A stretch of 48,976 nt of DNA. Source: an uncultured Methanobrevibacter sp. Its GTDB lineage: Archaea > Methanobacteriota > Methanobacteria > Methanobacteriales > Methanobacteriaceae. The translations under genes were made by a program, and so were the position numbers. A model generated the notes under the pieces. That model searched no databases, was not told the DNA's origin, and was given only the letters and a program-made list of their open reading frames with translations. Position 1 is the first letter of the stretch. Each line of letters begins with the position of its first letter. Below, piece after piece: positions 7,902-14,370 of this stretch. Location: NCBI GenBank assembly GCA_902782595.1, contig CACZNW010000022.1:1-48976 (forward strand). The letters run 5' to 3'.

Positions 7902-8615
7902 TTATTTTGACAAATCATTAGCTAATATTAAACTACGGACATAACCATCAATACTCTGGTCTCGACTTGTATCGATGTAAACTCTATCAATTCCAAAGGT
8001 TACCGCACCGTAACTTGGCCAGGAATTAAGCAGGACAAGTGTTCTAAATATTATATTTCCGACTCTTCCGTTAGGTGCTATGATGATGTTTGCGTTACTG
8101 TTTATTGCTTTTTCGATTAGGATAAAATAGTTTTCCACATCTTCCTGTGTGTTTTCTTTAATGAGTTTTGTTAGTTTTTTACTTTCTTTAATGGAATTTG
8201 ACACTTCTTTTCCTCGTCCAAAGTCGTCTTCTCTTCCTTCGGCAAGAACTGCAATTTTCGGTTTTTTGCCTACTTTTTTAAGGAAATCAATACAGTTTAA
8301 TGTGATTTCATATCTTTCCTCAACATTTGTACCCTCATCAATTCCAACAGGAGACAGTAAAAATTCATATTCTTCTCCGTTAACGTATGTTGCCCTTGAT
8401 AAATTGGGGTAGTGTCCCTTGAGTTCCTGCATAATATTGGACGCCGGAAGTGAACCACGGACTACTGCATCAATATTATTGTCTAAGACGGCTTTTACTA
8501 AGTCTTCATCACTATATATTAATCTTATATCCGTTTTTGGGTGTTTTTCTTTAAAAATATGACACGCTTGTATTATATTTTCATTTTCTCCAACACCTAT
8601 AGCTATTGTTTTCAT
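7902..8615 (-). CDS. mtxX: MtxX, methanogenesis marker protein 4
   Basis: A 237-residue protein with the N-terminal strand MKTIAIGVGENENI, the segment DAVVRGSLPASN and the C-terminal NANIIIAPNGRVGNIIFRTLVLL, resembling the phosphotransacetylase/PlsX fold. This is the MtxX family, found only in methanogens and annotated as a putative methyltransferase-related protein; its reaction is not established. It heads the operon with uppS and tatD. No Shine-Dalgarno precedes the ATG, and a TATA-like stretch lies about 21-31 nt upstream, so the transcript may be leaderless. Confidence 0.88.
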   Translation of the reverse strand: MKTIAIGVGENENIIQACHIFKEKHPKTDIRLIYSDEDLVKAVLDNNIDAVVRGSLPASNIMQELKGHYPNLSRATYVNGEEYEFLLSPVGIDEGTNVEERYEITLNCIDFLKKVGKKPKIAVLAEGREDDFGRGKEVSNSIKESKKLTKLIKENTQEDVENYFILIEKAINSNANIIIAPNGRVGNIIFRTLVLLNSWPSYGAVTFGIDRVYIDTSRDQSIDGYVRSLILANDLSK

Positions 8616-8747
8616 TAATTTAATTATTTATATTTTATTATAAATTAAAGTTTTCTAATTTTTGCGGTTTTTGTGAAAAATTTTTAATATGATTAAAATG
8701 AAAAAATATTATTAAATTGTGTTGAAAATTTTTGAGGTTGTGATTGG
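8616..8747. promoter_or_regulatory. Divergent promoter region, mtxX operon and HExxH protein
   Basis: The gap is strongly A+T rich. On the minus strand, TTTATAATAA (about 8636-8646) is a TATA-box candidate for mtxX. On the plus strand, GAGG at 8734-8737 is the ribosome binding site for the GTG start at 8748. No long inverted repeat was seen. Confidence 0.45.
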
Positions 8748-9899
8748 GTGGTTTTTGGACTTAATGATTTGTCAGGCTACAGCGAGATTGATGAAGTTAA
8801 AATTCAATTGATTGAGGATGTATTTCGAAGTTTTCCTCAAACTGAAATGTTAAAATGTAATGGGTTGGATCCTGATTTTGATATAAGTGAAGCAAAACCA
8901 TGTTTTTTATCAGATAAGCTTAAGGTTAAACATTGTCCTAAATGCGGTCGTGAATATTCCATGTCCGAAAATGTCTGTCTGGAGTGTCTTGTTCTTTTAA
9001 GGGCATCTGATGAAATTGATATTATGGACATTGAGTCAGATTTTCATTTTGTTTTTAAAGGCAAAAATACATATGATGACTTTAACGGTCTTTTAAGTTC
9101 TGAAAACATGTTAAAAATCAATGAATTCAATTTCACTATCGACGATTTTTCACAGGTGTTGCATGATATCAAATCACAGGCATTTAAAAATTTTGACCAG
9201 ATGGTTAAAAGCAACAAAATAGATTTTGACAGCCTTGACATATTGGATAAAATAATTATTTTCACCAAGTCATTTGCGAAAGTCGAATACAAATCTTCAG
9301 GAGGACAGTTAGGTTATTTTGAAAGAAATACGATTTTTGTTGATGACAGACAAACCAAATCACTTCAAATCACTACACTGATTCATGAACTCTCCCATTT
9401 TTTAATTCAGGAAATCCTGATAGGGGTTATCTGCAGGATATTGAACTGTTCAGCCAATTCTTTTGTAGAATATTTAACCGCTTCCATACTGTCATATTCT
9501 TCCTTTACTCAACTCATTGATGAATATGCTGCCCATAATGTTGAGGGAAGGTTTACGATTTTTGGTTTTCAGGATTATTCGTCATACAAACAGATTGAAA
9601 AAAGTCTCGACGGGCATATGACTCATGATGAAATTGAGATTACAAAATCAATAGGAAATACTTTTGCAATCAATATTAAAGATATTCTGGAATCTTTAAT
9701 CGATAAGGATTTGCGAAAAGACATTAAAGACCAGTTTATGAGAGATTGTCTGGACAGACCAAATTACTCTGCTCTTTCAATGGAAAACTGTCAGATGTTA
9801 AATGATGAAGGATTTATGAAGGCAATATGGTTAATTTTAAATGAGGGATTTGAATTCGCCAGTTCAAATGCCGATAAGATATTGTCCCAAATCAAATAG
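8748..9899 (+). CDS. Predicted zinc metalloprotease-like protein with zinc ribbon
   Basis: A 383-residue soluble protein starting at GTG (GAGG 10 nt upstream). Residues about 65-85 form a zinc ribbon (CPKCG, then CLEC). An HExxH motif, HELSH, is at 213-217, followed by LIDEYAAHNVEGRF with Glu259, a possible third zinc ligand about 42 residues later, as in gluzincin-type peptidases. The rest is helical and has no membrane segment or signal peptide. It is monocistronic, between divergent and tandem gaps. A zinc-dependent peptidase is predicted; the substrate is unknown. I recall similar orphan proteins in Methanobrevibacter but cannot name a family. Confidence 0.72.
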   Translation: MVFGLNDLSGYSEIDEVKIQLIEDVFRSFPQTEMLKCNGLDPDFDISEAKPCFLSDKLKVKHCPKCGREYSMSENVCLECLVLLRASDEIDIMDIESDFHFVFKGKNTYDDFNGLLSSENMLKINEFNFTIDDFSQVLHDIKSQAFKNFDQMVKSNKIDFDSLDILDKIIIFTKSFAKVEYKSSGGQLGYFERNTIFVDDRQTKSLQITTLIHELSHFLIQEILIGVICRILNCSANSFVEYLTASILSYSSFTQLIDEYAAHNVEGRFTIFGFQDYSSYKQIEKSLDGHMTHDEIEITKSIGNTFAINIKDILESLIDKDLRKDIKDQFMRDCLDRPNYSALSMENCQMLNDEGFMKAIWLILNEGFEFASSNADKILSQIK

Positions 9900-9981
9900 A
9901 ATAATTTATTAATGATTAAAATAAAATATTAAATAACAATCGCCATTTTTGTGTTATAATTAACTAAATTTAGCATGACTG

Positions 9982-10002
9982 ATGCAATTTTACAAATTGC
10001 AT
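9982..10002. promoter_or_regulatory. Perfect inverted repeat upstream of acidic repeat gene
   Basis: ATGCAATTT (9982-9990) and AAATTGCAT (9994-10002) are perfect 9-nt arms around TAC. The site is about 50 nt upstream of the acidic protein start and about 80 nt after the previous stop. It could be an operator or a terminator hairpin of the upstream transcript (a short T run follows at 10006-10011). Confidence 0.45.
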
Positions 10003-10051
10003 ACTGTTTTTCAAAATGTTTCGATTGATTAAAAAATCGTAGGTGGTAATG

Positions 10052-10981
10052 ATGGATAATCGGAAGTGGATAGAATCATTATTGGATGATATGGTTGAAA
10101 GTCAATGGACTAAAGACATTATAAAGCAAGAATATGAACGTCTAAATAAATCCGGTGAAAATGATGGGATTAAATCAATTGAAGATTTAGAACCTATCAG
10201 TCAATATTCTAAAAAAGAGCTAAATGACTGTGAATTTCAGCAAAATGACTTCAATGTCCAGCTGGATAACTTTTCTAGAAGTGATTATGAGGATTATTTG
10301 ATTTCACAGGCTGTCGATACTATTGGGGAAAATGAATATTTTGAGGAAATTGAATTCAGTGATGATTACCTTGAAAATTTGATTAGACAGCATTTGGATG
10401 AAGAAGAAGACTTCCTTGATATGGTTATGAAGGAAGCTATTGCTGAAGACGGTTATTTTCAGGAGTATATAGAACAGCATTTTTACGAGGAAAACCTTAG
10501 GGATTATCCGGAACCTGATTTTTATTTTGATAATAATGAAGAGGTCTATTACTATGAATGTCCCGAAGAAAAAGAGGTATTTGATGATTTGGGAGATACC
10601 AGTTATATGGATCAGGGAATATATAAAGGAGCAAACACGGATAGCTTTGAAGAGCCCTTTGAATATTCCTATTATGAAGAGCCATTTTCTGATGATGACC
10701 TCTATTATGAAGGGCAAATAAATGATTCAGAACTTGATGAAGAGATATATAGGCAGTCTCAGGATTTTATTGATGTCGGAGATTTTCCCGATGATTTAAT
10801 TCTTGAAGAACCGGATGATGATAATGTGGAGGGTCTGGTTAAGGAAAGACTGTTTGAAGAGAAATATCTTGACAGGATTTTCGTTGAAATCATTAAAAGG
10901 GATAAATACTGGGACAGAATTATTAAGGAAAAATTAGCGAGAGACGAAAAATTCAGGGAAAAAATTGCTAAATTTTCTTAA
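10052..10981 (+). CDS. Highly acidic repeat protein, unknown
   Basis: About 309 residues from ATG 10052 (ATG 10049 also possible; AGGTGG just upstream). Extremely rich in Asp, Glu, Tyr and Phe. Two clusters of 14-15-residue helical repeats are visible: residues about 77-145 (units such as DDYLENLIRQHLDE, EDFLDMVMKEAIAE, DGYFQEYIEQHFYE) and about 265-309 (EEKYLDRIFVEIIK, RDKYWDRIIKEKLA, RDEKFREKIAKF). The linker between them is almost pure acid plus aromatic. The C-terminal repeats are much more basic than the N-terminal ones. There is no signal peptide or membrane helix, so it is cytoplasmic. Function unknown; a scaffold or charge-mimic role is conceivable. Confidence 0.7.
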   Translation: MDNRKWIESLLDDMVESQWTKDIIKQEYERLNKSGENDGIKSIEDLEPISQYSKKELNDCEFQQNDFNVQLDNFSRSDYEDYLISQAVDTIGENEYFEEIEFSDDYLENLIRQHLDEEEDFLDMVMKEAIAEDGYFQEYIEQHFYEENLRDYPEPDFYFDNNEEVYYYECPEEKEVFDDLGDTSYMDQGIYKGANTDSFEEPFEYSYYEEPFSDDDLYYEGQINDSELDEEIYRQSQDFIDVGDFPDDLILEEPDDDNVEGLVKERLFEEKYLDRIFVEIIKRDKYWDRIIKEKLARDEKFREKIAKFS

Positions 10982-10998
10982 TTTCCCCTTTTTTTTAG

Positions 10999-11020
10999 TA
11001 AAAGACTTTAAGGTCTTTTA
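10999..11020. promoter_or_regulatory. Hairpin between acidic repeat gene and next pair
   Basis: TAAAAGAC (10999-11006) pairs with GTCTTTTA (11013-11020) over a 6-nt loop. A T run (10989-10996) lies on its 5' side, so it may be a terminator for either strand, or lie in the promoter of the gene at 11035, whose ATG has no visible Shine-Dalgarno. Confidence 0.4.
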
Positions 11021-11034
11021 ACATATTAAAATCT

Positions 11035-11328
11035 ATGAATGTCAAACAGAGAATTTTAGAACTAAACAGCCAGCATACCGGTCAAAGTGTCGATATTGAT
11101 GATTTGCTTTTAACTTTTCTCACCCAATTTCAATTATTTGAACCATGCAGGTACCTCTCAGAAGATGATGAATGGGTGAACGTGGTCATGATTTCACCCG
11201 ATGACAGTAATGTGTCACAGGCACTGTCCATCAGAAAACATCAGATTGTCACTTTCGGAATTTTCAACCCGGAAGAAATTGAACTTAATTTGGCTCCTCA
11301 AAGTGATTCAGAGGATTTTTACCAATGA
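11035..11328 (+). CDS. Small hypothetical protein
   Basis: A 97-residue soluble protein. It has an N-terminal helix (VKQRILELNSQ), a helix with DDLLLTFLTQFQLF, then strands VNVVMISPDD and IVTFGIFNP and an acidic tail. No known family recognised. The stop overlaps the ATG of the following ORF by 4 nt, and the two proteins have the same length, so they are probably a co-expressed pair. Confidence 0.6.
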   Translation: MNVKQRILELNSQHTGQSVDIDDLLLTFLTQFQLFEPCRYLSEDDEWVNVVMISPDDSNVSQALSIRKHQIVTFGIFNPEEIELNLAPQSDSEDFYQ

Positions 11329-11618
11329 GAGAAATATTTTTGGATGACAGTTTTGATGTGGAGGAAACCACCGTTCAAATTAATTCCGTCATGTCCAAAT
11401 GGTCAATTTGTCTTTTAGACATTAACGGCCATGACTGGTTAATCTATGATTATGATATGAATTTAAGGTATCTGTTCAGGTTCAGGGTTGATTTTCAAAA
11501 CATTGAGACAAGGATAAAATTGGAAGATTTGAAACTCAACATCATTCACCACATTGAATCATTGAAGGATGAAACCACATACAGAGATAATTTGATAAGT
11601 TCTCAAGTCCTTAAATAA
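11325..11618 (+). CDS. Small hypothetical protein
   Basis: A 97-residue protein that is not obviously related to its upstream partner. The order is strand-rich first (MREIFLDDSFDVEETTVQIN, WSICLLDINGHDWLIYDYDM, YLFRFRVDF), then helical (LKLNIIHHIESLKDE). It overlaps the preceding gene by ATGA, which supports translational coupling and a common function. Family unknown. It converges on the CDF transporter gene. Confidence 0.6.
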   Translation: MREIFLDDSFDVEETTVQINSVMSKWSICLLDINGHDWLIYDYDMNLRYLFRFRVDFQNIETRIKLEDLKLNIIHHIESLKDETTYRDNLISSQVLK

Positions 11619-11688
11619 AAAAAGAAATAAATATTATTATTTAACATATCTGTGCAAGAATTCTCCGGTTTCTTTAATTTGGAGAGGT

Positions 11689-12780
11689 TCAATCACTGAC
11701 ATCATAATCATCAATCATACAGTATGTAAACTGGGGATGTTTTTCTTCAATCTGGTTCAATATTTTGTTTTTAACTTTTTCTCTGTCAGCATCAAAGTCA
11801 ACGATAATATCGAATGTTACGAGTTTTTCACTCTCTTGGACTATAAATCCATGTATTTCAATAACTTCTTCATATTTTGAAGCAATTTCATATAAATCAT
11901 CACGGATATTGCTGAATTCATCATTTCGGGCATATATTCCAACAGTTAGTATGATTGAATACTCTTCGTAGATTTTAAGTGAAATCTGACGGGTCAAATT
12001 GTGTATGTCCAGTGCGGTAAGGTGGTCATTGACTTCAACGTGAACTGACCCCTGCATGGATTCGGGTCCGTAGTTATGCAAACTCAAATCATATGCTCCG
12101 TAAACTTCGGGAATTTCACAGATGGACTCTTTTAGCTCACGTGCCAGTTCAGAATCAATTCTTGCTCCAATCATGCTGTCAAGAGTTTCTCTTAACATAT
12201 CAATACTTGCTTTAATAATCACAAGCGATATGATTACTCCTAAAATTCCTTCAAGAGAAATATGGAGGAATATGGAGATGATTGCAGCTATTAATGTTGA
12301 AAGGGACAATATTGCATCGAAAAATGCGTCACTTCCGGATGCAACCAGTGCCTGCGAGTTAATGTTTTCACCAATGTTTTTCACATACCTGCCCAAAACC
12401 AGTTTGACAACAACTGCAACTGCAATTATAACAAGTGAAACTGGGGTGTAATTTGTAATGTCGGGTGTGAATATTTTTGGCCATGATTCCATAAATGCAG
12501 TGATACCTGCCCAAAGGACAATTGCGGCAATAATTACTGATGAAAAGTATTCAATACGACCATAACCATAGGGATGGTTTTTGTCAGGTGCCTTTCCTGC
12601 AAGTTTGGTGCCGATAATTGTAATTATTGAAGATAATGCATCAGTTAAGTTGTTTACCGCATCCAAAGTAATTGCAATGGAATTTGTAAGTATTCCGACA
12701 ACAGCTTTAAATGCCACTAATATGAGATTGACGATAATTCCGATTATACTTGTTTTAATAATTTTCTGTTGCCTTGACAT
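11689..12780 (-). CDS. Cation diffusion facilitator (CDF) metal transporter
   Basis: A 363-residue protein with six membrane segments in residues about 10-215 and a cytoplasmic C-terminal dimerisation domain. The membrane-site motifs are DAVNNLTD in the second helix and SDAFFDA in the fifth. The second-helix Asn/Asp pattern, instead of the HxxxD of zinc exporters, points toward manganese or iron, but specificity cannot be fixed by eye. HPYGYGRIEYFSS is the usual loop motif. The C-terminal part (about 290-363) adds a second ferredoxin-like segment, making it longer than most CDFs. It is divergent from the glutathione peroxidase gene across a shared inverted repeat. Confidence 0.9.
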   Translation of the reverse strand: MSRQQKIIKTSIIGIIVNLILVAFKAVVGILTNSIAITLDAVNNLTDALSSIITIIGTKLAGKAPDKNHPYGYGRIEYFSSVIIAAIVLWAGITAFMESWPKIFTPDITNYTPVSLVIIAVAVVVKLVLGRYVKNIGENINSQALVASGSDAFFDAILSLSTLIAAIISIFLHISLEGILGVIISLVIIKASIDMLRETLDSMIGARIDSELARELKESICEIPEVYGAYDLSLHNYGPESMQGSVHVEVNDHLTALDIHNLTRQISLKIYEEYSIILTVGIYARNDEFSNIRDDLYEIASKYEEVIEIHGFIVQESEKLVTFDIIVDFDADREKVKNKILNQIEEKHPQFTYCMIDDYDVSD

Positions 12781-12814
12781 GCATATGATATTTATATTTA
12801 ATAGTAATTAAATG

Positions 12815-12852
12815 AACTGAAAATAATTCAAAAATTTTAAATATTTTCAGTT
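12815..12852. promoter_or_regulatory. Operator-like inverted repeat, CDF/glutathione peroxidase intergenic
   Basis: AACTGAAAATA (12815-12825) and TATTTTCAGTT (12842-12852) are perfect 11-nt arms separated by a 16-nt A+T-rich spacer that contains a TATA-like TTTTAAATATT. The position, at the middle of a 100-nt divergent promoter, fits a regulator binding site controlling one or both genes. It could be a metal- or redox-responsive site (inference). Confidence 0.55.
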
Positions 12853-12880
12853 TTATACTAATTTCATGGAGGCATAATAA

Positions 12881-13420
12881 ATGTCAGTATATGATTTTGA
12901 AGTAAAAGACGGTGAAGGAAATACCGTTTCATTATCCCAATATGAAAACAAAGTGCTTTTGATAGTAAATTCAGCAACAAAATGCGGGTTCACTCAACAA
13001 TACACAGAATTAAACGAAATCTATGCCGAATTCAATGAACAAGGTTTTGAAATCTTGGATTTCCCATGCAATCAGTTTGGAAAACAGGCACCGGGTACAA
13101 CCGAGGAAATCACCGAAGTCTGCAGATCCAAATGGCTGGTTCCATATGCAATCTTTGAAAAGGTGGATGTGAATGGTGACAATGCATCTCCATTATTCGA
13201 ATACTTAAAAAACGAACAGCCGTTTAAAGGTCTGACTGGAAATGGTGCAGGCAAACTCAAATTGGTAGTTAAAATGAGGGACAGGCATTATAAGGACAAC
13301 AATGATATCAAATGGAATTTTACCAAATTTTTAGTTGACCGCAAAGGCAATGTGGTTGGGAGATTCGAGCCTACAGAAGATTTGGCTGATGTTAAAGAAG
13401 CTATCAAAGCTTTATTGTAA
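12881..13420 (+). CDS. Glutathione peroxidase-family thiol peroxidase (Cys type)
   Basis: A 179-residue thioredoxin-fold protein. VNSATKCGFTQQY holds the peroxidatic Cys35, in place of selenocysteine. DFPCNQFGKQ contains the catalytic Gln and a possible resolving Cys, and WNFTKFLVD supplies the Trp-Asn of the tetrad. Bacterial Cys-type members normally use thioredoxin as reductant. A GGAGG site lies just upstream. This family is common in gut bacteria and rare in archaea, so transfer is likely (inference). It would detoxify peroxides in an oxygen-sensitive methanogen. Confidence 0.93.
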   Translation: MSVYDFEVKDGEGNTVSLSQYENKVLLIVNSATKCGFTQQYTELNEIYAEFNEQGFEILDFPCNQFGKQAPGTTEEITEVCRSKWLVPYAIFEKVDVNGDNASPLFEYLKNEQPFKGLTGNGAGKLKLVVKMRDRHYKDNNDIKWNFTKFLVDRKGNVVGRFEPTEDLADVKEAIKALL

Positions 13421-13436
13421 CTTTTTTTTGTTGTGC

Positions 13437-13462
13437 AGTTATTTCATTATACTGAAATAACT
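13437..13462. promoter_or_regulatory. Perfect inverted repeat between peroxidase and Usp genes
   Basis: AGTTATTTCA (13437-13446) pairs with TGAAATAACT (13453-13462) across a 6-nt loop. It lies after a T run (13422-13429) that follows the peroxidase stop and about 57 nt before the Usp start. It could be a terminator hairpin or an operator. Confidence 0.45.
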
Positions 13463-13518
13463 TAATTTTATTAACTATTACAAACAGATATATTATTTAA
13501 TTATAAAGGTGCAGGCAA

Positions 13519-13944
13519 ATGTATAAAAAAATATTATTACCTACAGATGGTTCAACCTATGCGGATCAGGAAGTTGAAAGAGTAGTAAATTTAATCGCTG
13601 ATGATGGTGAAATCATTATTTTATCTGTTGCCGGCAGATTAACATCAAGTGCTTTTCAGTCAAGAAAAAAAATAAAAAAAGTCAATGAAAAACTTAAAAG
13701 GGACGCTCAAAAATACGCCGACAATATGGCTGCAAAATTTGATGACACTTATAACGTTAAAATAATGGTTTTAACCGGTTTTCCGGCAGAAACAATTAAG
13801 GAAGTCACTGAAAAAGAGGGTGTTGACTTGATTATCATATCTGCTTCCGGAAAAGGTGGTCTTCACAGATTTGTCATTGGAAGTGTGGCCGAAAAAGTAT
13901 TGAAAAACAGTGAAGTTGACGTATTATTGGTTCACAATGATTAA
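13519..13944 (+). CDS. Universal stress protein (UspA family)
   Basis: A 141-residue single-domain Usp. It has the N-terminal strand YKKILLPTDGSTYADQ, a basic helix in the middle, and the C-terminal ATP-site motif ISASGKGGLHRFVIGSVAEKV (G-x2-G-x9-G-[S/T] type), so nucleotide binding is likely. It starts 98 nt after the peroxidase and 10 nt before a small surface protein gene. The role is general stress tolerance; partners unknown. Confidence 0.92.
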   Translation: MYKKILLPTDGSTYADQEVERVVNLIADDGEIIILSVAGRLTSSAFQSRKKIKKVNEKLKRDAQKYADNMAAKFDDTYNVKIMVLTGFPAETIKEVTEKEGVDLIIISASGKGGLHRFVIGSVAEKVLKNSEVDVLLVHND

Positions 13945-13953
13945 GGAGAGCAT

Positions 13954-14361
13954 ATGAATTTAAAAAATTTAGTGATTGTTCTGATTATACTTGTTTTAAT
14001 CGTAACCGTTGGAGCATTTTTCTACATCCAGGCAAACTCACACAATACCAAGGTGGAGGTTATCAGTAACTCCACATTAAAAAACGGGGATATTGTCAGG
14101 ATTGTATTAAATGATGAATACAGGAATGTTTATCCGGGAGAAAGTGTTCATATTAAAATATTGGATGATTCAGGTTGGGCGGATAACTATGATGTTGTAA
14201 CTGATGATTCAGGTGAAGCGTCAATAGTTTTATCAGCATTTGAAAATGGGAATTATACCATTCATACAAATTATAATGGAACATTATTCAACAAGCCTTA
14301 CCATGGAATAAACTCACTTGTAATCGATGACGGTTATTATGATGATGGTTACTATTATTAA
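13954..14361 (+). CDS. Small membrane-anchored surface protein
   Basis: A 135-residue protein with GGAG at its ribosome binding site. Residues about 5-27 are one strongly hydrophobic helix (signal anchor). The outside part of about 105 residues is beta-rich, with NGDIVRIVLNDEYRNVYPGE and SGEASIVLSAFENGNYTIHT, like one Ig-type surface repeat. It ends in a Tyr/Asp tail, DDGYYDDGYYY. The next gene, the first TagF-GT4 fusion, starts 10 nt after its stop, so the two may be co-transcribed. Confidence 0.7.
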   Translation: MNLKNLVIVLIILVLIVTVGAFFYIQANSHNTKVEVISNSTLKNGDIVRIVLNDEYRNVYPGESVHIKILDDSGWADNYDVVTDDSGEASIVLSAFENGNYTIHTNYNGTLFNKPYHGINSLVIDDGYYDDGYYY

Positions 14362-14370
14362 GTGATATAA

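Noticed and set aside
10304..10721. Long open frames opposite or out of frame to the acidic repeat gene
   Set aside because: They are composition shadows of the Asp/Glu/Tyr codons; the plus-strand frame has the ribosome binding site and periodic protein repeats.
11637..11702. A 21-residue minus-strand ORF (MSVIEPLQIKETGEFLHRYVK) overlapping the CDF stop
   Set aside because: Too short, no ribosome binding site of its own beyond the CDF coding sequence and no recognisable homology; could be a real microprotein but cannot be supported.
12881..13420. Selenocysteine in the glutathione peroxidase
   Set aside because: The catalytic codon is TGC (Cys35), not TGA.
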